The notes under the pieces are model-generated. The model was not told the DNA's origin and ran no database searches. It was given only the letters and a program-made list of their open reading frames with translations. A stretch of 59,011 bases of DNA, taken from Bacteroidales bacterium. Lineage in GTDB: Bacteria > Bacteroidota > Bacteroidia > Bacteroidales > CAIWKO01. Each line of letters starts with the position of its first letter. Within the stretch, counting starts at the first letter, position 1. Of the stretch, positions 37,671-46,768 are shown in pieces. The translations under genes and the position numbers were made by a program. The stretch is from positions 6,605 through 65,615 of the forward strand of contig JALOBU010000016.1 of assembly GCA_023228145.1 (NCBI GenBank), in the 5' to 3' direction.

Positions 37671-40600
37671 TTAAAAATCAGTACTTAATGAAATATAAAA
37701 TACGGGTTTCTGTATCAGTCCGTTTTCCACTCCCCAGGCCACATCAGCCCTGATAAAATATCCGAATAATTTCGTTCTAAGGCCAGCGCCAAAGCCGCCT
37801 ACGATGGGGTCTCGCTTTTTAATCAAAGTTACCTGTATGGGGCCCCTCTGAACAACTTGTTGGGTTACAGTATTTTCTTCAGAATATGGGTTTAAACCCA
37901 CCCAGGCAGTACCTATGTCGCCAAAGCCAACAATTTGAAGGTTAGTAATAAAATTATCCTTTAGGGGTTTCTTGGCAAAATAACGAACTATTGGAAATCG
38001 AAGTTCACTGTTAATTACGGCAAAAGTGGGGCCGTTACGGACATTCTGAACAAAACCACGCATGTTTGTCGCCAGGGTTTGGTATGTATAATTCTGTGTT
38101 TGAGAAACAACATTGGTGGTGTCAAACCCAGGTATTATCCAATTGTCAACACCTCCGAGATAGTATATAAGCTTATTTTTCCCAAAGGAGGTACTTGCAG
38201 CAAAACGGTTTGCCCAGATAAAAGTACGGTGAATCTTCTGATAATACCTGAAGTCGCAACCAAGTACAATAAGGTTGTTAAACTTTTTTTCAATCATTTG
38301 GTAATATTCCCCGAAAATCTTCCATCTCCACCCATAATAAATGTTTAATGTTTTATATTGAGTGTTATCATAAATCAGTTCTGCTTTTAATCCCGCACTG
38401 TACTTATGCAAATCAGGTAGTTGCAAATTGTAAATATCTGTTGAAGCAAAAATCAATTTATCATAACGCCCGTGGATAGTACCTTTTAAACTCAAAACTC
38501 TTGAAAAAGGCCATTTTAGAGTATAAAACAATGAATTTGAACGCATTTTAATAATAGAATAATATGTAGCACCTGTAAGAGCCTGACGATAATAAAACAA
38601 GCCTTTGTCGAGACGTTTTTTCAGGTTTTCAATACCGATAAAAAATTCGTTATTGTCAAGGCTGAATGAGATACTTAATCCGCCTGAAATCCTGAAGTCT
38701 TCGAGCAGGTCAATAATTCCAAGTTGAAAAGCCACATTAAATCCGGGATTCAGGTAAACCGGCGACCCTCCACCAGTGAAAGGTTGGTAAGAAGTGTTTA
38801 AATAATTAAAATCAATTTGTCCAACCAGTTGATTTATGGAGTATTCAACATTGTAGTTTTGCGCTCTCGGAATCGAAAAAGTTTTTTTGCGTATCACTGA
38901 ATCTGCATAAAGAGAAGAATCAGATTTAATTTCTTTACTGAAAACATAGTTATTTATATCAATTTTTGATGTGTCGGAAATCATATCAATTTTGTCAATT
39001 AAAACATTGCCCTGCTTTTTATTTCTGTTTCGTGTTCTTTCTTTACTTTTTTTAGTTTTAATAATCTCAATTTCATCATAATTAATCATTGAGCTGTCAA
39101 TGACCTCTTTTTCGGTCATGTGCTTTAAGTAAAGTGTTCTGTTATATGTGTTTAAAGGATTGGTTTTTTTTATTTGATTTGCATTTACTAGATCTCGCAA
39201 GTACATTTTATATCTTCCGTTTTCAAAAATTATTTCTCCGTATTTGGATGATTTAATATCTATATCATGTTCTATAATATTTCGATGGTAATCGGTTACA
39301 GCTGATGATAAGGTGAAATAACTATAATGTGTAGTGGTGTCAACAAAGTTGATGGTGCTGTCTATTCGTGCCAGATAACGGTTATATATTCCATTTTCAT
39401 CGCTCAGGAATGAATATAGGTTTTGTTCATGTTGTGTGGGCATTATCTCGTTTGTGAACTCAGTGTTGGTGATTCTTCTTAAACCCTTATTTTTTGTTTT
39501 ATAATCATAAATAAATATATCTGTATGTGATGGTAAATGTGTGATGGTGTCTTTATCGGAGGCAAGATTTGTTAGTACATCATATCGAATAGTATCATCA
39601 GGGCGGTTGGAACTGAATATTATAGCGTTGGAGTTATTCACAAACCTTGGATTAAGGTCGTCATAAATATCTTTTGTAATAGGCTCATAAGTGTGAGCAG
39701 CGAGGCTGTATACATAAATGTCTGTTTGTCCTTTCACAACTCCTGAAAAAACTATCAATTTTCCATTTTGTGAAAATGACATATCAAGAATTTTTTCCAG
39801 GTTAAAAAGTTGTTGTTTTTCAAAACGTTCCTCATCCATCATATACCAGTACATTAAATTTTTTCCTTTGTGTTCAAAAACAACGGAAAGGTATTTTCCA
39901 GAAGGGTGCCAGGCGAGCAATGGGTATGAGTAATCCACTTTTTCGTCAAGCTTATATCCACGTTTAAATATTTTTTTAGCTTTGTGTGTCTCAGTATCAT
40001 ACAGCCAAACTTTGTATTGTCCCATAACATTAGTGGTATATGCTGCAAACCTTCCATCAGGGCTTAGTTTCAACTGTTCATAAACGCAGCCCTTTTTAAT
40101 GCGTTTTTGTAATGTTTCTCCTTCAGGCTTTTGACGCTCCAAATCTTCCTGCATATAAAGTTGTTCGTAATATAGCAGCCATTCTTTTGACAGATTTTTA
40201 AAAGGGATTCCGAGTACGTATAAAAAACCGTTTTCCGCATTTCTGCTGACTCTGGTAAGATATACGATGTTAGGTATTGCAGATTTCCCGTACTTGTCTT
40301 CAATGAATTTCCATATAGAATGCCCGGCATAAACAGCATCATCTCCGGTAAGCCCGTTATAACGCTTGAAATCATGCCTGAGTACTCCGTCTTTTACACT
40401 ATTGTCAATTTCTGCATTCCAGTCTTCCGACAGATAAGATATCAATCCTAATGTAAACCATTGAGGAAGTGACATGAGAGCTGAATTCTTGATCATGGAA
40501 GTGATTCTGTCTCCATACATCATTTCATCAACAATGACCTGTGCGATACCTGCTCTTATTTGTTTTTCATAGTGGGTATGGCTGCCGTTGTAAAATAAAA

Positions 40601-40985
40601 AAACTTTTGAACCGACAATATGCGTAACTCCTCCGGTATTGTAATTCTCATTACTGATCAGCCCGATGTTGCTCTCCTGTAATTCGGAGAATTTGTTAAA
40701 AATGATGAATTGTATTTTCCCTTCCAGTTTGTATTCCAGCTTGCGCTCAACTTCTTTAAGGCATTTATTTGCATAGCGTGCTGTAAATATTGCCAGTTCC
40801 TTTCCATTCGTGTAAAAATATGTATCAAATTTATCAAATCTCATGAATGACCAGAACCTGTCAGAAAACTGAACGCGGTTTTTGCCGAAATTCATCTGAG
40901 AGCCATTATAAAATTGTGCAAATACTGGCAAAGCTAAAAAGGTCAACGATATGACTGCAATAAATTTTTTTTGATACCTGCGCAT
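37671..40985 (-). CDS. Envelope protein: peptidase-MA-like domain, beta-propeller and C-terminal outer-membrane barrel
   Basis: The 1104-residue protein has a signal peptide ending LPVFAQ. Residues about 60-280 resemble the peptidase MA-like domain, with LPQWFTLGLISYLSEDW at the usual place. The site where HExxH is expected reads QVIVDEMMYG, so the zinc histidines are absent. Residues about 300-560 are TolB/WD40-like blades (KLSPDGRFAAYTT, LAWHPSGKYLSVVF, FVNNSNAIIFSSN). Residues about 730-1104 look like a surface-antigen (Omp85-like) barrel ending ISLSTDF with a terminal phenylalanine. It is a Bacteroidota-type outer-membrane protein of unknown role. It is upstream of the M20 gene. Confidence 0.8.
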   Translation of the reverse strand: MRRYQKKFIAVISLTFLALPVFAQFYNGSQMNFGKNRVQFSDRFWSFMRFDKFDTYFYTNGKELAIFTARYANKCLKEVERKLEYKLEGKIQFIIFNKFSELQESNIGLISNENYNTGGVTHIVGSKVFLFYNGSHTHYEKQIRAGIAQVIVDEMMYGDRITSMIKNSALMSLPQWFTLGLISYLSEDWNAEIDNSVKDGVLRHDFKRYNGLTGDDAVYAGHSIWKFIEDKYGKSAIPNIVYLTRVSRNAENGFLYVLGIPFKNLSKEWLLYYEQLYMQEDLERQKPEGETLQKRIKKGCVYEQLKLSPDGRFAAYTTNVMGQYKVWLYDTETHKAKKIFKRGYKLDEKVDYSYPLLAWHPSGKYLSVVFEHKGKNLMYWYMMDEERFEKQQLFNLEKILDMSFSQNGKLIVFSGVVKGQTDIYVYSLAAHTYEPITKDIYDDLNPRFVNNSNAIIFSSNRPDDTIRYDVLTNLASDKDTITHLPSHTDIFIYDYKTKNKGLRRITNTEFTNEIMPTQHEQNLYSFLSDENGIYNRYLARIDSTINFVDTTTHYSYFTLSSAVTDYHRNIIEHDIDIKSSKYGEIIFENGRYKMYLRDLVNANQIKKTNPLNTYNRTLYLKHMTEKEVIDSSMINYDEIEIIKTKKSKERTRNRNKKQGNVLIDKIDMISDTSKIDINNYVFSKEIKSDSSLYADSVIRKKTFSIPRAQNYNVEYSINQLVGQIDFNYLNTSYQPFTGGGSPVYLNPGFNVAFQLGIIDLLEDFRISGGLSISFSLDNNEFFIGIENLKKRLDKGLFYYRQALTGATYYSIIKMRSNSLFYTLKWPFSRVLSLKGTIHGRYDKLIFASTDIYNLQLPDLHKYSAGLKAELIYDNTQYKTLNIYYGWRWKIFGEYYQMIEKKFNNLIVLGCDFRYYQKIHRTFIWANRFAASTSFGKNKLIYYLGGVDNWIIPGFDTTNVVSQTQNYTYQTLATNMRGFVQNVRNGPTFAVINSELRFPIVRYFAKKPLKDNFITNLQIVGFGDIGTAWVGLNPYSEENTVTQQVVQRGPIQVTLIKKRDPIVGGFGAGLRTKLFGYFIRADVAWGVENGLIQKPVFYISLSTDF

Positions 40986-41149
40986 AACCCGGGCTCAATA
41001 ATAGCGTAAAGTTACTTATTTTTAATGAAGAGTGTAAAGTGAAGAATGAAAAATTATATAATTAGCAATAAGTTGAAGCCGTACAGGGGGCTAAACGAAA
41101 ATATTTTATGTTAAGTTGTTGTTTGAACTAATAACTCTTTATTTCGTTA

Positions 41150-41905
41150 TTAGATAACTTCTACCACTGATTCCTGCACCCATCCATCACTGCCATTAGC
41201 AATCTTAATTTCTATCCAGGTTCCGACTTTGTCGGTTATTTTAACCTTGGTGCCTTCATGTATCACAAATATATCCTGGCTTTCGGCATCAGGTGAGCTT
41301 TTTACATTTACGGTAGGTTCGAAAATGATGGCCTCTTTTACAATTTGTAAATTGTGATACCGGCTGTAAGCGTTACCTGCGGAAGTTATTGTAAAAACCA
41401 GAAAGAAAATTCCCAGCCAGAAAAAAACCTTACGAACAGCAACGGTATTCCCGATAAGATAAACAGCAAGGGAAACAAAAAACAAAAATATAAAAACGAT
41501 ACTTAGAATCGCCCATGTATCTACCGAAAACCACTGTTGAAATACGTTCCACCAGCGTTTGTAAAAAGGTATGGGCAAGGCTTCTATTTTGTCAATTATT
41601 TTGGTGTTGGCAATATTGATGTTATAGTTAATTTTTTCGTTGGAAGGGTCAAGTTTCTTTGCCTTCTCGTAATAGAGCAGAGCAGAAGGGTAGTCGTTTG
41701 TTTTGAAATAAGCATTACCAAGGTTATAATACAGTTCAGGAGACTCAAAGCCGTTGCTGATAATTTTTTTGTAAAGCTCGATGGCAACACTGAATTTGTT
41801 TTCGGTGTATGCTTTATTTGCATCTGCAATAATCTCCTGATTCACAGAAGCAGAAGCTAAAAAACAGCTTGTCAAAAAGACTATATGGATGAAAAGTTTT
41901 TTCAT
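41150..41905 (-). CDS. batE: BatE: TPR and SH3-like domain protein
   Basis: The 251-residue protein has a signal or anchor at the start. TPR repeats follow (about 20-110; YYNLGNAYFKTNDYPSALLYYEKA), then two membrane segments (about 130-190). A C-terminal bacterial SH3 domain (about 195-250) contains VNVKSSPDAESQDIFVIHEG, a motif used by BatE. It is the last gene of the bat operon and is separated from batD by 6 bp. In Bacteroides fragilis the Bat proteins support oxygen tolerance and may form an inner-membrane complex. Confidence 0.88.
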   Translation of the reverse strand: MKKLFIHIVFLTSCFLASASVNQEIIADANKAYTENKFSVAIELYKKIISNGFESPELYYNLGNAYFKTNDYPSALLYYEKAKKLDPSNEKINYNINIANTKIIDKIEALPIPFYKRWWNVFQQWFSVDTWAILSIVFIFLFFVSLAVYLIGNTVAVRKVFFWLGIFFLVFTITSAGNAYSRYHNLQIVKEAIIFEPTVNVKSSPDAESQDIFVIHEGTKVKITDKVGTWIEIKIANGSDGWVQESVVEVI

Positions 41906-41911
41906 GACAAT

Positions 41912-43795
41912 TTACCTCAACTCCCTTTCTGTTTTTGTAATAATTTCCAATGCTTCGTTGTATAATGTTTCCATACCTTTTGAAGCTTCTGCGGGTGCGA
42001 AACGTGCAAATTCACAGTCGTTAAGGATTTCAATGAACTTATTACGTATTACTTCTTCAATATTTTTTCCTGCAAGTGTTTCTCTTGCGGTATCCAGCGA
42101 AAGTTCAGAAAGAGGTATCGAAAATTTATCACACACGTAGCCCCATAATGCTTTAGAAAGTTCCTGATAAAACGGTTCTCTCTGGGTTGCATGCATAAAT
42201 TCATTGGCTTGTTTTAGCCTTTTAAGTGCAACTTTAGTGGCGCGTTTATGCCTGAGCAAGGAGGCGTTGCTCTGGAGTTTAATGTAACGGCGCATCAGTA
42301 TTACAAATGCAATAAATAACAGAAGTGGAATGAGAAGTAAAATAAAATACAAACCGGAACCGAAAAAGAAATATCCTATCGGGTAAACTTCAAAGTCTTT
42401 ATTTTCTATGAATTTAATATCACTACCGATGTATTTTATATCTTCTTTTCCAGCACTGCTGATGTATGCTCCACCGCTGCCATCACCTTTGCCAACCTTC
42501 AGGTTTAGTTCTCCTGAAGTCAGGCTTTCATAAGATTTATTGTTTTTATTGTAGTAACTTAATGTTATGGGCTTAAGAGTATAATTGCCTGGCGTGCGGG
42601 GAATGATAAGATAAGTAAAAGTTTTTGACCCTGAGATTTCATTTCCGGAAGAAATGTTTTCAGAAAGTTGAGGGTCATATACTTCAAAATCGGGTGGGAA
42701 TTCAACATTCAGGTTATCTATCAGATTTAAATTGCCTTTGCCGTTAAGTGTTATGGTCAGGTTAACAGCTTCATTGGCTTTTACTTCTGTTTTGTCAAGT
42801 TTTGCAGACATGCTTAAGTTACCCACAAGTCCACAGAAATCTTCGGGTTTGTTGGACGGCAAGTCGCTGACACTGATGCTTAGTGAATTGGATTTTAATG
42901 TCTTTTTAACTTCCTGATATCCGCTGGTGAATGCATTCTGAAAAAATGGGTCGTTAAAGAAGGGGTCGTTGAAAAAATTTCCAAAAGGGTTATTTGCTTT
43001 TTTCTTAACAAGTATTTGTGCGATACATTCTACTTCGAGAGGCTCAATACTAAGCTTTCCGGCTTTCTGAGGGAATAATGCGACTTTGCGTATTTCGGCT
43101 ACAGTATATTTTTGTCCGTTAATGGTTTCTTCATACTGGTTAACTTTGTCCCTGTTTTTTAGAAGGTCATAAGACCAGAACCCTGAAAAAGAAGGTAATT
43201 TCTGAATAGAGTATTGAGATATAGGGACACGGGTATATATTTTATAGGTAACCGTCAGTTGTTCTCCCTGCAATACAGAAGTTTTGTCTGCCTGAACTTT
43301 TACAAAAAGGTCGGTTGCGGAAGCATCGGCAGTTTGAGTTTGCTGGGTTTGCTGTGATTGCTTATTTTGCTGCTGAGTATTAGTATTTTTACCAGTATTT
43401 GTTACTTCAATAGTAAGGGAGTTGGAAGAAATCCATTGTCCGTTAACTTTAACTTTTGCAGGCTCGATTGAGAAATTTCCAGTTTTTTCAGGCACTATCG
43501 TATATATCCAGCTTTCGCTGCCGCCACCATTCTGGACAACCTTGCCATTGACAATCATTGTAACACCTCCGCCGGATGTTCTTGATGTGCCTATGACTGA
43601 GAAATTAGTAAATGAAGGTTTCTGAAAACTTTCGCTTTTTCCACCGGATAAAGAATAAGTAACCTGAATGGAATTGTTCAGCCCCATAGTTTTTGCACTG
43701 GCAGTAGCTGTTAGTTTCTGAGCGTAAGAATATCCTGAAAATGTAATCATTAAAACCAAAAAAAGAAATGTTACTATTTTCTCTATCTTCTTCAT
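41912..43795 (-). CDS. batD: BatD: oxygen-tolerance protein
   Basis: The 627-residue protein starts with a signal peptide (MKKIEKIVTFLFLVLMITF). It contains repeated beta-sandwich modules of the BatD family (about 30-440, with LSIEPLEVEC and TFTYLIIPRTPGNYTLKP). One transmembrane segment (about 478-500) follows, then a helical cytoplasmic tail of about 120 residues. A Q/N/T-rich stretch lies near residues 135-155. It is predicted to place its large domains in the periplasm. A 215-bp non-coding gap separates it from batC, unusual within an otherwise tight operon. Confidence 0.9.
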   Translation of the reverse strand: MKKIEKIVTFLFLVLMITFSGYSYAQKLTATASAKTMGLNNSIQVTYSLSGGKSESFQKPSFTNFSVIGTSRTSGGGVTMIVNGKVVQNGGGSESWIYTIVPEKTGNFSIEPAKVKVNGQWISSNSLTIEVTNTGKNTNTQQQNKQSQQTQQTQTADASATDLFVKVQADKTSVLQGEQLTVTYKIYTRVPISQYSIQKLPSFSGFWSYDLLKNRDKVNQYEETINGQKYTVAEIRKVALFPQKAGKLSIEPLEVECIAQILVKKKANNPFGNFFNDPFFNDPFFQNAFTSGYQEVKKTLKSNSLSISVSDLPSNKPEDFCGLVGNLSMSAKLDKTEVKANEAVNLTITLNGKGNLNLIDNLNVEFPPDFEVYDPQLSENISSGNEISGSKTFTYLIIPRTPGNYTLKPITLSYYNKNNKSYESLTSGELNLKVGKGDGSGGAYISSAGKEDIKYIGSDIKFIENKDFEVYPIGYFFFGSGLYFILLLIPLLLFIAFVILMRRYIKLQSNASLLRHKRATKVALKRLKQANEFMHATQREPFYQELSKALWGYVCDKFSIPLSELSLDTARETLAGKNIEEVIRNKFIEILNDCEFARFAPAEASKGMETLYNEALEIITKTERELR

Positions 43796-43890
43796 GCTAA
43801 TTGATTCCTGACTGCTTTATTTTTTCAAAACTCGATAAAATTATAAAATAAAAAATAAGCTGTTGTGCAATTTAGAGCATAAATTCTTAC

Positions 43891-43922
43891 GGTCAGATTG
43901 AGCAAAGTCGAAATCTGAACCT
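43891..43922. repeat. REP-like imperfect palindrome in the batC-batD gap
   Basis: GGTCAGATT (43891-43899) and AATCTGAACC (about 43912-43921) form an imperfect stem with one unpaired base around a loop containing GAGCAAAGTCGA. The shape resembles dispersed extragenic palindromes (CAGATTGAGC...CGAAATCTG type). It lies in the 215-bp gap between two bat genes. Confidence 0.5.
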
Positions 43923-44010
43923 CCCATTCCCCGATTACCTTTGATATTACTGTGTTTCATTATTTAATAACACAACAGGATAAATAATACTAGTTATTTC
44001 ATTCATAAAT

Positions 44011-44694
44011 TTACCAGTCTTTTTCTGTCTTATAATTCTGATTTTTTAAAAGTTCTTTATCCATTTTTTCTCTTAGATTTTTTTCTTTATTCTGCAGTGC
44101 ATTCAACATACGTTCGGCATCTTGTTTTGATATTTGCTGTTGCTTGTTTTGTTGGGTATTGTCCTGCTTCTGCTCTTGTTTTTGGTTCTGATTCTGCTGG
44201 TTTTGCTGCTGTTGTTGTTGCTGCTGCTGTATCATTCTTTTAGCATATTCCAGGTTGTATTTGGTATCCATGTCTTTGGAGTTAATACGTAAAGCGTTTT
44301 TATAAGATTCAATACCTTCCTGATACTTTTTCTGCATCAGCTGAGTGTTTCCAAGGTTATGATAGGATTTTGCAACAACATCTTTTGGTATTTCCGATTC
44401 GGCAAGGTTCTGGAATATTTTTTCCGCCTCTTCATATTTTCCTTGTTTGTACATAGCATCGCCAAGATTAAAAATGGCTTTATAATAGTTATTATTTTTT
44501 TCAAGCGCTTTCCTAAAGTTGATTTCTGCAGTTTTGTAGTCTTTTTTATCGTAAAGTTTATTTCCTTCCCTAAGTTCTTTAACGGCTTTTTGGGCTAATA
44601 ATGGAGATATTAAACATGACAAAAAAAGTATGGCTATAAGTAAAGTAAATCTTTTTATTATACAAGGTATATTATATGATTTTTTTTCTCTCAT
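44011..44694 (-). CDS. batC: BatC: TPR protein with glutamine-rich linker
   Basis: The 227-residue protein has an N-terminal membrane segment (about 13-35) and three TPR repeats (about 37-150; LGDAMYKQGKYEEAEKIF, HNLGNTQLMQKKYQEGIESY). A long Q/N-rich stretch follows, including a run of nine glutamines within M-I-(Q)9-N, then a lysine/glutamate-rich tail. TPR proteins of this position are named BatC in Bacteroides. It lies 12 bp after batB and is upstream of the batD gap. The polyglutamine tract is coded by CAG/CAA repeats and may vary in length between strains. Confidence 0.88.
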   Translation of the reverse strand: MREKKSYNIPCIIKRFTLLIAILFLSCLISPLLAQKAVKELREGNKLYDKKDYKTAEINFRKALEKNNNYYKAIFNLGDAMYKQGKYEEAEKIFQNLAESEIPKDVVAKSYHNLGNTQLMQKKYQEGIESYKNALRINSKDMDTKYNLEYAKRMIQQQQQQQQQNQQNQNQKQEQKQDNTQQNKQQQISKQDAERMLNALQNKEKNLREKMDKELLKNQNYKTEKDW

Positions 44695-44706
44695 GTAGCC
44701 ATTAAT

Positions 44707-45753
44707 TTATGAAAGTATTCGTTTTTTTTCAAAAAGATTTAGGTTGCGTGTAAGTCTTGTTGTTCTTTCCAGTATCATTAGTTCAAGAATTATCAAAAGT
44801 AATGCTACTGCAACAAAATAAATGTAAGTATTGCGGTATTCAGAAAACACTTTAGCTTCGTACTCTTTTTTCTCAATTTTATTTATCTCATCGAATATTT
44901 TGTTCAGTCCGGCGTCGTTGGTACTGGCTCTGGCATAAGTTCCTTTTCCTGCAGCTGCAACCTGTTGAAGCATGGTTTCGTTGAGTTTAGTTACAACTGT
45001 GTTTCCCGAATTGTCTTTTTTATATTCAATATTAAATCCATTCATTCCAATGGGAATAGGAGCACCTCCGGGGGAACCAATACCTATTGTATAAACTAAG
45101 ATTCCTTCCTTTGTGGCATTTCGGGCAGCTTCAATGGCATCATCTTCATGATTTTCGCCATCAGATATGACAATGATGTTTTTTTTGTTTTTACTGTTTT
45201 TGTCGAACGAAACAGCTGCAAGGTTTATGGCTTCTCCTATAGCGGTACCCTGCGCCTGAATTATATCCGGGCTGGCTTCCTGAGCTAGTAATTTTGCAGC
45301 GGCGTAATCTGTGGTAATAGGTAAAAGCACTTGAGCTTTCCCCGCAAAAACAATAATACCTATCTGGTCGTCTTCAAATTTATCCACAAGTTTTGATATG
45401 GCCATCTGTGACCTTACAATTCGGCTGGGCTTTATATCCTGTGCCAACATACTATTTGAGATATCAAGAGCAATGATAATATCAACACCCTTCCGTTTTG
45501 TAGCGCTGAGTTTTGAACCAATTTTTAGGTTTACAATAGCAAAAACCAGCATGGTAAATGCAAGTAACAATAGGATAAATTTCACAACCAGTCTTGTCTG
45601 GGAATAATCAGTTATGATGCGGGATACTACAAATGTGTCGCCGAAACGTTGTATGGAATTTTTTTTCCAACGTAGCATCAGCCAAAATACCAATACAAAA
45701 AAGGGTATAAATAAAAGCGTAAATAAAAATATGAGATGATCAAATGCTACCAT
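44707..45753 (-). CDS. batB: BatB: membrane-anchored von Willebrand factor A protein
   Basis: The 348-residue protein has two N-terminal membrane segments (about 8-28 and 58-80), a VWA domain with MIDAS motif DISNS at 97-101, and a C-terminal membrane segment (about 310-332). The VWA domain is thus flanked by membrane helices, as in Bacteroidota BatA/BatB. The MIDAS threonine/aspartate segments are TAIGEAINLA and VISDGENHEDD. It probably pairs with BatA. Seven base pairs separate it from batA. Confidence 0.93.
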   Translation of the reverse strand: MVAFDHLIFLFTLLFIPFFVLVFWLMLRWKKNSIQRFGDTFVVSRIITDYSQTRLVVKFILLLLAFTMLVFAIVNLKIGSKLSATKRKGVDIIIALDISNSMLAQDIKPSRIVRSQMAISKLVDKFEDDQIGIIVFAGKAQVLLPITTDYAAAKLLAQEASPDIIQAQGTAIGEAINLAAVSFDKNSKNKKNIIVISDGENHEDDAIEAARNATKEGILVYTIGIGSPGGAPIPIGMNGFNIEYKKDNSGNTVVTKLNETMLQQVAAAGKGTYARASTNDAGLNKIFDEINKIEKKEYEAKVFSEYRNTYIYFVAVALLLIILELMILERTTRLTRNLNLFEKKRILS

Positions 45754-45760
45754 TTTCTTA

Positions 45761-46765
45761 TCAGGGTATTTTTTTAAAAACTGTCAATCGTAATGTAATT
45801 TCAAGTGTGAGTAAGCATAATGCAATAAGAACAAAAATAAAATATTCGTCTTTTTTATTTTGAAATCTTGTTACATCAATTTTTGATTTTTCTAGCTTAT
45901 TGATTTCATTATATATGTCTTCAAGCTTCTTTTTGTTTGTTGCTCTGAAATATTTTCCTCCTGTCATTTCAGCCACTTGTGTAAGCAGGTTTTCGTCAAT
46001 CTGAACATCAATATTTTGATATTGTATTCCGAAAGGTGTCTGGAATGGGTAGGGTGCTTTGCCTAAAGTCCCTACTCCGATAGTATATACACGTATGCCG
46101 AATTTTTTAGCAATTTCTGCTGCAGTCAGCGGGTCAAGTGAACCTGTATTATTGATTCCATCTGTCAGTAGAATAATAACTTTACTTACAGCTTTGCTTT
46201 TTTTAATGTGAAAAACTGATAACCCCAGTCCGTCGCCTATTGCAGTACCGTCAGTTATCATACCGCTTTTTACTTGGGCAAAGAAAGACTTTAACACGGT
46301 ATGGTCAACGGTAAGCGGGCATTGGAGAAAGGCTTCGGAACTGAAAATTATCAGGCCCATTCTGTCGTCAGGCCTTCCGTCAATAAACTGTATGGCTACT
46401 TCTTTTGATGCTTCCAGTCTGTTAGGTTTAAAATCTTCTGCCAGCATACTTCCTGAAATATCCAGAGAAATAAGTATATCAATTCCTTCAACTGTTATAT
46501 CGCTTTTATCCAAGCTTGTCTGCGGACGTGCAAGAATAAAAATAAGAAGGGCGATTAACAGCATCCTCAGGATAAATGGCAAGTGTATAAGTCGTTGCCG
46601 TAATGAAGGCTGTATGTTTTCAATATGTTCCGACGATGAATAGCCTAATTCAGGGGTGCTGTTTTTGTATTTGTAAATATAATGAAATACCAAAAGGGGA
46701 ATTATAAGCAATAGTAAGAGGAGCCATGGCTGGGCAAGATATATGTTGAGTATGCTAAGTATCAT
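45761..46765 (-). CDS. batA: BatA: membrane-anchored von Willebrand factor A protein
   Basis: The 334-residue protein has N-terminal membrane segments (about 10-30 and 63-80), a VWA domain with MIDAS motif DISGS at 102-106, TAIGDGLGLS, and LLTDGINNTG, and a C-terminal membrane segment near 310-330. The pattern is a complete MIDAS metal site. It lies 3 bp after the DUF4381-like gene and 7 bp before batB. In Bacteroides fragilis bat mutants have reduced aerotolerance. The molecular activity of the complex is unproven. Confidence 0.93.
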   Translation of the reverse strand: MILSILNIYLAQPWLLLLLLIIPLLVFHYIYKYKNSTPELGYSSSEHIENIQPSLRQRLIHLPFILRMLLIALLIFILARPQTSLDKSDITVEGIDILISLDISGSMLAEDFKPNRLEASKEVAIQFIDGRPDDRMGLIIFSSEAFLQCPLTVDHTVLKSFFAQVKSGMITDGTAIGDGLGLSVFHIKKSKAVSKVIILLTDGINNTGSLDPLTAAEIAKKFGIRVYTIGVGTLGKAPYPFQTPFGIQYQNIDVQIDENLLTQVAEMTGGKYFRATNKKKLEDIYNEINKLEKSKIDVTRFQNKKDEYFIFVLIALCLLTLEITLRLTVFKKIP

Positions 46766-46768
46766 TGC

